DNA of 9,779 nt. Origin: Candidatus Kapaibacterium sp. Lineage in GTDB: Bacteria; Bacteroidota; Ignavibacteria; Kapaibacteriales; HRBIN21. The stretch covers positions 1 through 9,779 of the forward strand of contig JANWXA010000063.1 in the NCBI GenBank assembly GCA_025055465.1, written 5' to 3'. How positions within the stretch are numbered: position 1 is the first letter of the stretch; each line of letters starts with the position of its first letter. The translations under genes and the position numbers were made by a program. The notes below the pieces were generated by a model. The model saw only the letters and a list, made by a program, of their open reading frames with translations, had not been told where the DNA came from and did no database searches. Of the stretch, positions 1-5,603 are shown in pieces.

Positions 1-20
1 GCAACATATCTGTCAGTGAT

Positions 21-45
21 GCGAAATCACCGACGGTGACTTCGC
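21..45 (-). repeat. Hairpin-forming inverted repeat just after paaD
   Basis: Read on the minus strand, GCGAAGTCACC, loop GTC, then GGTGATTTCGC forms an 11-base-pair stem with a single G-U pair and a three-base loop. On the plus strand the same position is an A/C mismatch, so the stem is better in minus-strand RNA. It lies 46 bases after the paaD stop codon, where a terminator or mRNA 3' end could sit, but no T-run follows on either strand. It may be a terminator, an mRNA-stabilising hairpin, or a chance palindrome in coding sequence continuing past the edge. The fold is clear; the function is a guess. Confidence 0.4.
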
Positions 46-90
46 TACCAAGCTTGCCGCTGTGTATTACGGTGGGTAGAACACGCCCGG

Positions 91-582
91 CTACACCGGT
101 TTGAAGTGCTCAAAAGCCTGCCGACAAGTGTTGCAGTAGTAAATCGCTCGACACAGAGTTGGGCCAAATGGTGTCTGAAGCACTGTATCCGTACTGCCAC
201 AGTATGGGCACTCCACCGCCTCACGCAGCAGGTCTAAAGGGAAGTCTGTGCCCTCGTATGGCGGCGGTGGCGCAATCCCAAACTGCCGTAGGACCTCACG
301 GGCTCGCTGCGAAAGACGATTTGTAGTCCACGGAGGATTGTAAGTTATCTCTACAGCAACCTCTCGCAATGGGAGCTGGCGCAGGCGCTGTTCTATTTCT
401 GAGCAGATTAGAGCCGTTGCCGGACAACCCACGAAGGTAGGAGTGACCTTGATGATAGCCCGGCCAGCTTCTACATCCAGGTGCACATCCGCCACAATCC
501 CCATATCCGTGATGCTGAGGTTGGGAATTTCGGGATCGCAGATGGTACTGAGTTCCCGCCAGATGTCCTCTTGAGTTACCAT
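91..582 (-). CDS. paaD: 1,2-phenylacetyl-CoA epoxidase subunit PaaD (metal/Fe-S maturation factor)
   Basis: This 163-residue protein has the usual PaaD layout. An N-terminal MIP18/DUF59-type domain (about residues 5-85) carries DPEIP at 16-20 and TPTFVGCPA at 47-55 with conserved Cys53. A C-terminal zinc-ribbon-like segment has Cys125, Cys128, Cys144, Cys150 and Cys153. PaaD is not part of the catalytic core; in studied systems it is needed for an active PaaABCE complex and is thought to help metal or iron-sulfur assembly in the cytoplasm. The ATG lies inside the end of paaC (GAATGGTAA, 7-base overlap), so translation is probably coupled; a GAGG sits 4 bases upstream. It is the last gene of the paa run visible here. 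Identification is firm from motifs and gene order. Confidence 0.95.
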   Translation of the reverse strand: MVTQEDIWRELSTICDPEIPNLSITDMGIVADVHLDVEAGRAIIKVTPTFVGCPATALICSEIEQRLRQLPLREVAVEITYNPPWTTNRLSQRAREVLRQFGIAPPPPYEGTDFPLDLLREAVECPYCGSTDTVLQTPFGPTLCRAIYYCNTCRQAFEHFKPV

Positions 583-1349
583 TCTGCCTCAGGCTCACTG
601 CGAATCACCTCCCCCATCTCGTCCAGGAGAGGCTGTAGGTATTCGGTATGGATACCACAACGTCCACCGTAAGCAGGCACAACAGCTTCCAGGGCTGGGA
701 GGCGGAGTGTTGCTTGCTCTATGAGAGGTACGATCGTCTCTAACCATCGGTCTTGCAACGGTCGCTCACCTGGAAAGATGCTGGCAGCAGCAAGCAAATC
801 GTCGTACTCAGTCGGTTCAAAGATGCCCAACGCCAACGGGAATACCTGCTCCAGGGCTTGCTGCATGCGCTGATGGCTCTCCTCGGTACCCCGCGCCCCC
901 AGATGGAGAACCCACTGTGTGGCATGGAAGACATGGTACTTGATCTCCCCACGCACCTTGCGAGCAAGCTGGGCTAAGGGCTCATACCGGGAGCTTTCCA
1001 GGAGATGATACCGGCACTGCTCGGCTACGTCGTAGAGGAAATGGCGCATGAGGCTGAAGTCGTAGCCGCCATTAGGGTACTCCACCAAATGGCAGCAGCG
1101 AAACTGCGGCGCATCCCGAAAGAAGGCGATCCGGTCAGGTTCGGGCTCGCCCAGCTCGTGGAGTAATTGGTAAAGTGCATAAGCATGTCCAATCTTGTCC
1201 TGGGCGATAGAGGAAAAGGCGATATCTTCTTCCAGAACGGGACCCAGGCCGGTCCACTCCGAATGCCGGTGCCCGAGAATAAGAGCATCATCGGCCATGC
1301 GATAGAGCAAATCCTTGACGGCGGGAACAATCCCCGATCCGGGCCTCAT
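576..1349 (-). CDS. paaC: 1,2-phenylacetyl-CoA epoxidase subunit PaaC (structural ferritin-like subunit)
   Basis: This 257-residue ferritin-like helical protein matches PaaC in length and signature. It has DDALILGHRHSEW near residues 20-32, EEDIAFSSIAQDKIGHA at 40-56, and a C-terminal GRCGIHTEYLQPLLDEMGE at 229-247, close to the GGRxGxHTExLxxLLxEM pattern of the family. PaaC is a homologue of PaaA that has lost catalysis and serves as the structural partner in the PaaA-PaaC core of the epoxidase. The start ATG overlaps the paaB stop as ATGA; no clear ribosome binding site precedes it, so coupling to paaB translation is likely. Alignment of the LLYRMADDALILGHR segment with known PaaC N-termini supports this start. 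Identification is firm; whether this copy binds iron cannot be judged here. Confidence 0.95.
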   Translation of the reverse strand: MRPGSGIVPAVKDLLYRMADDALILGHRHSEWTGLGPVLEEDIAFSSIAQDKIGHAYALYQLLHELGEPEPDRIAFFRDAPQFRCCHLVEYPNGGYDFSLMRHFLYDVAEQCRYHLLESSRYEPLAQLARKVRGEIKYHVFHATQWVLHLGARGTEESHQRMQQALEQVFPLALGIFEPTEYDDLLAAASIFPGERPLQDRWLETIVPLIEQATLRLPALEAVVPAYGGRCGIHTEYLQPLLDEMGEVIRSEPEAEW

Positions 1350-1792
1350 GATGTGCTTTTTGCCTCTTGATCGTGTTGACGACCTCGCTTTAGGCGCAGA
1401 ATCTTCTGCACGACTTTGTAAGCGTCAGGTTCACGGTACATCTTCCCCGGAGCAGTTTCAAAGATGTCTATCTCCGCTGGGTGGAAAGTGTGGATGTCCG
1501 CGGTACGGACCACCCACAAGGAATAAGTCTGACCCCGTCGGCAGTAATTCTCCTTAGCAAACACCAACGCCATTTCAGGATCAGGAGCACGTACGGTGCC
1601 TACATGTACGGGCTGCTCTCCCGGCCTCTCTCTCCAGAAAACTTCGTACGGTTCCCACTCATCCTGCAATGGCTTCGGGGCAAAGTCGGAGAGTTCACTG
1701 GGAATACCGAGGCGATTGACTCGTGGATCCAGCGATTGCAGCGCTACCTGTTTGGGATGCTGACTTGTATGGTGGCTGGCTCCAGAAGACAT
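1346..1792 (-). CDS. paaB: 1,2-phenylacetyl-CoA epoxidase subunit PaaB, with N-terminal extension
   Basis: The core around EPYEVFWRERPGEQPVHVG, APDPEMALVFAKENYCRR and SLWVVRTADI (about residues 46-100) and the later FETAPGKMYREPDAYKV match PaaB, the small subunit that bridges PaaA-PaaC units in the epoxidase. The E. coli protein is about 95 residues. This one is 148 from the chosen ATG, with a Ser/His/Gln-rich leader and an SLDPRVNRLG segment before the core; from memory, PaaB of several non-proteobacterial groups carries a similar SLDPRxNRL stretch. I chose the ATG at 1792, four bases after the paaA stop. An ATG at 1816 (156 residues, overlapping paaA by 20 bases) is also possible, and neither has a good ribosome binding site. 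The frame stays open to 1939, but that part lies inside paaA. The end overlaps paaC as ATGA. Confidence 0.92.
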   Translation of the reverse strand: MSSGASHHTSQHPKQVALQSLDPRVNRLGIPSELSDFAPKPLQDEWEPYEVFWRERPGEQPVHVGTVRAPDPEMALVFAKENYCRRGQTYSLWVVRTADIHTFHPAEIDIFETAPGKMYREPDAYKVVQKILRLKRGRQHDQEAKSTS

Positions 1793-1796
1793 CTGA

Positions 1797-2777
1797 TCAG
1801 AAGAGTGGCGCAACATATTGCCGTTCAGGCTTGAGCAGAGCTCGACGAACCCAGGCTCCGAGCTCGTCCGCCATCCGGCGGACCGCCAAGCGCTCGCGAT
1901 TGCACGGACCATTCCCATTGATGACACGCCAGAACTCATCCCAGTCCGGGTCAGAGTACTCCCATTTCCCTGTCTCTGGATCCTTCCGCAGATTGGGATC
2001 AGGAATGTTCAGACCCAGCTCCCAGATCCTCGGTACATAGGCATCCAGAAACATCTGGCGCATCTCGTCATTGCTCGCCATCTTGACTTTCCAACGCATC
2101 AGCTTCTCACTATGCACAGATACAGCATCCGGCGGACCGAAGAAGTGCATAATGGGCTTCCACCACCGGTTGAGCGCTTCCTGCAGCATCTGGCGCTGCC
2201 GCTTGGTACCGCTGGCGAGCGTGACCACGTTATCGTAGCCGTACTTCAGGTGGAATGCTTCCTCCTTGCAAATGCGCTCCAGCGCACGGGTATACGGTCC
2301 ATACGATCCTTTGCTATTGAGCGTTTGATTGATGATTGCACCCGCGTCAACGAGCCAAGCAATGATGGCCGTATCAGCCCACGTCAGCGCTGGATAGTTG
2401 AAAACGTTGGAGTATTTTGCCTTGCCACTAAGGAGGTCATTGATCATGAACTCTCGCGGCTTGCCTAAGGTCTCTGCGGCGCTATACAGAAGCTGTGCAT
2501 GCCCGACCTCATCCTGTACTTTCGCCATCAAAGCCAGCTTCCGTTTGAAGCCAGGAGCGCGCGTAATCCAGGTACCCTCGGGAAGGGCACCAATAATCTC
2601 CGAATGAGCATGCTGTTCTACCAGCCGCAGGACTTGGCGCCGGTACTCGCGCGGCATCCAGTCAGTCGGCTCTATTTTCTCCCCCCGAGAAATACGCTCT
2701 TCAAATTCGGCAAGCTTTTCAGGATTCTCCTGCTCAACCCCATTCAAGGGCTCCACAAGGCTAAGGTTCCCGTACAT
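1797..2777 (-). CDS. paaA: 1,2-phenylacetyl-CoA epoxidase subunit PaaA (catalytic di-iron subunit)
   Basis: PaaA is the catalytic subunit of the bacterial multicomponent monooxygenase that converts phenylacetyl-CoA to its ring-1,2-epoxide using O2 and electrons from PaaE. This 326-residue protein is full length for the family. It has the two ferritin-like metal motifs, E90-V-G-H93 (in KVQDEVGHAQLLY) and E173-A-F-H176 (in CKEEAFHLKYG), with E60 in HAHSEIIGALPEGTW a likely further ligand. The C-terminal PDPNLRKDPETGKWEY and DWDEFWRVINGNGPC segments are also typical. A GTG directly precedes the ATG at 2777; I chose the ATG, with GGGGA about six bases upstream of the GTG/ATG pair. It heads the paaABCD run and follows fur by 69 bases on the same strand, so fur read-through is possible. 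Confidence 0.96.
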   Translation of the reverse strand: MYGNLSLVEPLNGVEQENPEKLAEFEERISRGEKIEPTDWMPREYRRQVLRLVEQHAHSEIIGALPEGTWITRAPGFKRKLALMAKVQDEVGHAQLLYSAAETLGKPREFMINDLLSGKAKYSNVFNYPALTWADTAIIAWLVDAGAIINQTLNSKGSYGPYTRALERICKEEAFHLKYGYDNVVTLASGTKRQRQMLQEALNRWWKPIMHFFGPPDAVSVHSEKLMRWKVKMASNDEMRQMFLDAYVPRIWELGLNIPDPNLRKDPETGKWEYSDPDWDEFWRVINGNGPCNRERLAVRRMADELGAWVRRALLKPERQYVAPLF

Positions 2778-2804
2778 CACACGTCCCCGTATCTATCTAA
2801 CGTA

Positions 2805-2813
2805 TGATTATCA
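2805..2813 (-). promoter_or_regulatory. Candidate Fur-type operator half-site upstream of paaA
   Basis: The minus strand reads TGATAATCA here, a 9-base palindrome about an odd centre, 28-36 bases before the paaA start. It matches the left 7-base half of the classical Fur/Per box TGATAATNATTATCA exactly, but the other half (ATACGTT) matches at only 2 of 7 positions. A degenerate -7-like TACGTTAG (minus strand, 2797-2804) sits directly next to it, where a bound repressor could block transcription. The nearby fur gene makes it worth marking, but a half-site this short can arise by chance. Confidence 0.25.
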
Positions 2814-2846
2814 CGACGAACGCTCTCAGGTAGAATTGTCCAACCA

Positions 2847-3326
2847 TTATGGGCGGTGTGGGCACTCAACAAAGTTAGGACATCGAGCAAAGATTTGGAG
2901 CGAGTGACGCACAGGGGACAATGCATACTGCCGAGCAACATAGCGAACAAGCTCTTGCAGCTGTGGTGCGCAGAATTCCACCATCCGACCACAATCAACA
3001 CAGAAGAGATGATCATGATTCGGCAAGCGAGAAGTAAGCTCGTATTTCATGCTATCGCCTTCAAAGCGATGGCGAATCACCAGGTTGCACTGCGTCAGCA
3101 GTTCTAGCGTAGAGTAAATCGTCGCTCGTGAAACCTTATCTCCATGGGTATGCATATAAACATAGAGTTGGTCTGCCGTGAAATGGCCAGGCAGTTCAGC
3201 TATGCGCTCCAAAATGCGCATTCGTTCACTCGTGTTTCGGTATCTCTGCTCCTGGAGGAATGAGGCAAATCGGTTTTTGAGCTCTTCCACGTCAACATGG
3301 TTAGTGTGAACCTCTGGCGGGGTCAT
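2847..3326 (-). CDS. fur: Fur-family metal-responsive transcriptional regulator
   Basis: This 159-residue protein has full Fur architecture: an N-terminal winged helix with recognition region VSRATIYSTLELL (65-77) and a C-terminal metal-binding dimerisation domain. Aligned with E. coli Fur, H48 matches H33, E96 matches E81, H104/D105/H106 match H88/D89/H90, E124 matches E108 and H141 matches H125. The structural zinc cysteines are C109-x2-C112 and C149-x4-C154; the CxxxxC spacing of the second pair is the E. coli Fur form, not the CxxC of PerR. The His equivalent to E. coli H87 is Asn103 here. These features favour iron-sensing Fur over PerR or Zur, though the effector metal is inferred. The gene diverges from a TonB receptor gene and reads toward paaA. 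No strong ribosome binding site is seen. Confidence 0.9.
   Translation of the reverse strand: MTPPEVHTNHVDVEELKNRFASFLQEQRYRNTSERMRILERIAELPGHFTADQLYVYMHTHGDKVSRATIYSTLELLTQCNLVIRHRFEGDSMKYELTSRLPNHDHLFCVDCGRMVEFCAPQLQELVRYVARQYALSPVRHSLQIFARCPNFVECPHRP
2870..2877 (-). promoter_or_regulatory. Possible TAnnTTTG -7 element for the paa operon
   Basis: The minus strand reads TAACTTTG, an exact match to the Bacteroidota -7 consensus, 93 bases before the paaA ATG and inside the last codons of fur. No TTTG-like -33 element is present at the expected 17-23-base distance; the nearest TTTG is only 10 bases upstream. Chance occurrence is quite possible, and the operon may instead be read from the fur promoter. 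Confidence 0.2.
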
Positions 3327-3355
3327 TGCTGCTTTTGCGCAACTTGGACCAAAAA

Positions 3356-3363
3356 CAAATATA
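3356..3363 (-). promoter_or_regulatory. Putative fur promoter -7 element (TATATTTG)
   Basis: The minus strand carries TATATTTG, a perfect TAnnTTTG match, 30 bases before the fur ATG, in the right orientation and at a plausible distance for a short leader. No convincing TTTG -33 element is found upstream. The 8-base palindrome TTGCGCAA (3335-3342) lies between this element and the fur start and could be a regulator site, but that is speculative. Confidence 0.45.
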
Positions 3364-3423
3364 CGGAAGCCCCTCTAAGATGCAGGCACATGTCGCCGTT
3401 TCCTAAAGGACAGCATCATACCG

Positions 3424-3431
3424 TAGTTTTG
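3424..3431 (+). promoter_or_regulatory. Putative TonB-receptor promoter -7 element (TAGTTTTG)
   Basis: TAGTTTTG matches TAnnTTTG exactly and lies 21 bases before the receptor ATG at 3453. A near-match -33 element, TTTC at 3399-3402, is 21 bases upstream of it, within the range seen in Bacteroidota. The predicted leader is short, about 15 bases, and no Shine-Dalgarno sequence is visible, which is common in this group. An 8-base palindrome GCTATAGC (3445-3452) abuts the start codon. Confidence 0.5.
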
Positions 3432-3452
3432 TAGAATAGATGCCGCTATAGC

Positions 3453-5603
3453 ATGGCAATGCGGTGGGTGCTGTTGTATTTCTATCCAATCGCCATGTGG
3501 GTGCTGTGGCCTGGGGACGTCCGGTGTCTTCAGCCTCAGCATTCTCGATTACTCAAGGTCGAGGATAGTCTACAGGTGTACCGGATGCCAGACATTGTTG
3601 TGACAGGTTCTCGAGGCCTGACACGCGCCGAGCATGCACCCGTCCGTGTTGAAATTATAGAGCCCACGCCGAGCACTGTGGCAGGGCACGCAACCACTGC
3701 AGAGCTGCTGGAGGAGTCCGCCGGGATAGTACAGCAATACCGCGTCCGCAGCGGCATTCAGCTCATGGGTTTGGAGCCAGCATACACGCTGATCCTCCTC
3801 AATGGGCAGCCGCTGACCGGTCGTGTTGCGGGAGTTCTGGATTTACGGCGGTTCCCCTTAGCAAGTATAGAACGAGTTGAAATCGTCAAAGGGCCGATGT
3901 CAAGCCTCTATGGCAGTACGGCTCTGGGGGGTGTTATCAACCTTCTCACTCCGCGCCCTCAACATGGCTGGGAGGGACGAATAAGCGTGCGCCATACTAC
4001 TCGAGCCGGTTCGGAGCTTTACGGCGCTCTTGGCTACGGAACTTCAAACCTCGCAGTCCACCTCTCCGCCTTCGCTCGCCACTCCCAGCCATTTGAGCTT
4101 ATACAGGATACCCTGCAGTTTCCTTATGCTGGTTTCACCGAGCTTGCCCTGCAGATGGCAACCTATTGGCATCTCCATCCAGCATGGGAAATACAGGCCG
4201 ACGGGCGCCTCTTCTCCAGTCGAACCCATGGAGCGTTTGCTGAAACTTTCGGGGGAAGGCTTGCGGTCAACCGCGGTCTCTTCCAGCAACGAGAGTGGAG
4301 CACCTCGACGACGGTATCCTGGACACAACGCCGTGCACGGCTTCGGCTCGGTGTTTCTGCCAACCAGTACAGCGAATTCTACGATTGGGGCACGGCTCCA
4401 TCCACCTCCACCGAGGAAGATGACCTCCAGCACCACCTTGGACGCCTGTGGTTCCAGTACGACTTGCTTTGGAATATCCAGTACCGCTTCACCTTTGGCA
4501 GCGAGCTCCTATGTGAGGGTGTGATTGGCACACGCTATCCCGATCGACCACAAACCCAAACAGTTGCGCTCTTCACCCAATGGGAGGGGGCCCCATACGA
4601 CTGGCTCAGCTATGCTCTTAGCCTTCGGTGGGACAGAATGTCTCCTTATGGCGGACACTGGAGCCCTAAGGCAGCTTTCCTGTTCCGTCCCTGGGGGCAA
4701 CACTTACTGCAGTTTCGCTGGTCTGTTGGTACCGGATTTCGAGCCCCAGATTTCCGTCAACTTTTTGTTCGCTTCACTAATCAGTTAGAAGGCGCCGGTT
4801 ATTCCCTTGTGGGAGCCCGACGCCTGGGCCATCCCCTCAATCCAGAACAATCGCTGGCTGTAGACGTCGGACTCATCGCCCCACTGGAGGGCTTGTTCCA
4901 ACTGCGGCCCTGGGGACGTCTGTGGGCGCTTGAGCTTCGCTTCTTTGCCAATTGGGTACGAAATCTCATCGAGCCCTTTTACGTTGGCCGTTTCGATGGA
5001 TTAGACCTTTACTCTTACCGAAACGTTGCGCGGGTTGCCACTCGAGGATTCGACGCAATTTTCCGTGGATACATAGAGCCGTGGCCACCGTGGGAGGCAC
5101 ACATACGTGTGGCTTACCAGTTTTTGGACGCGGTTGATCTGGACGTCCTGGACGCCATTGCGGCAGGCAGAGCCGGGAGCCAGGACCCCACGAGTGGGCA
5201 TTTTACCCCACTGTCCCGCAGCAGATACGGCGGACTCTGGGGACGGTCGCAGCATACCCTGTTCACACTCCTCCACCTCCAGTACATGCCAACCAGAACA
5301 GCGCTGTCCCTCCGCCTCCTTCACCGCAGCCGCTTTGGAGACGAGGCTCTGGACCGTAACGGTGTTGCCGTGCTCGATCCACCCCGCCGTGTATTAGACC
5401 ATCCTGACGAATATGTGCCTGGCTTCTGGAATCTCAGTTGCTGGGCAACGCAGTCATGGCTACCCACGCCGACTATCACCATCTTAGTCAATATAGGCCT
5501 GCAAAATGTCTTGAACGTGGTCAACCCACGTTTCCTGCCCCATCTTGTTGGACGCCAATGGTTCGTCAACGCTGAGTTCCGTTGGAAGCCTATCGCACAA
5601 TAA
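3453..5603 (+). CDS. TonB-dependent outer-membrane receptor (probable iron/siderophore/haem or cobalamin type)
   Basis: This 716-residue protein has a hydrophobic signal peptide (about residues 1-25), a TonB box PDIVVTGSR at 46-54, and a plug domain (about 60-168) with LILLNGQPL, the SIERVEIVKGPMSSLYGSTALGGVINL signature and TPRP. A long C-terminal part follows, rich in aromatic, alternating strand-like segments: the 22-strand barrel. It ends in the usual final-strand region NVLNVVNPRFLPHLVGRQWFVNAEFRW, but runs on six residues past the last Trp. It lacks the carboxypeptidase-like N-terminal extension of SusC-type receptors and has no SusD partner nearby, so polysaccharide uptake is unlikely. 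Such receptors move scarce ligands across the outer membrane using TonB energy. Divergence from fur suggests an iron compound, but the substrate cannot be read from sequence. The end overlaps the next gene by 14 bases. Confidence 0.93.
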   Translation: MAMRWVLLYFYPIAMWVLWPGDVRCLQPQHSRLLKVEDSLQVYRMPDIVVTGSRGLTRAEHAPVRVEIIEPTPSTVAGHATTAELLEESAGIVQQYRVRSGIQLMGLEPAYTLILLNGQPLTGRVAGVLDLRRFPLASIERVEIVKGPMSSLYGSTALGGVINLLTPRPQHGWEGRISVRHTTRAGSELYGALGYGTSNLAVHLSAFARHSQPFELIQDTLQFPYAGFTELALQMATYWHLHPAWEIQADGRLFSSRTHGAFAETFGGRLAVNRGLFQQREWSTSTTVSWTQRRARLRLGVSANQYSEFYDWGTAPSTSTEEDDLQHHLGRLWFQYDLLWNIQYRFTFGSELLCEGVIGTRYPDRPQTQTVALFTQWEGAPYDWLSYALSLRWDRMSPYGGHWSPKAAFLFRPWGQHLLQFRWSVGTGFRAPDFRQLFVRFTNQLEGAGYSLVGARRLGHPLNPEQSLAVDVGLIAPLEGLFQLRPWGRLWALELRFFANWVRNLIEPFYVGRFDGLDLYSYRNVARVATRGFDAIFRGYIEPWPPWEAHIRVAYQFLDAVDLDVLDAIAAGRAGSQDPTSGHFTPLSRSRYGGLWGRSQHTLFTLLHLQYMPTRTALSLRLLHRSRFGDEALDRNGVAVLDPPRRVLDHPDEYVPGFWNLSCWATQSWLPTPTITILVNIGLQNVLNVVNPRFLPHLVGRQWFVNAEFRWKPIAQ

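Noticed and set aside
1793..1939. Upstream extension of paaB to 1939
   Set aside because: This part overlaps the end of paaA by over 100 bases and its translation shows nothing conserved in PaaB.
1818..2468. Plus-strand open frame of 216 codons opposite paaA
   Set aside because: It lies entirely within paaA on the other strand, shows no recognisable domain, and mirrors the codon bias of the real gene.
3335..3342. Palindrome TTGCGCAA as a Fur operator
   Set aside because: It does not resemble the Fur box, and 8-base palindromes are expected by chance at this density.
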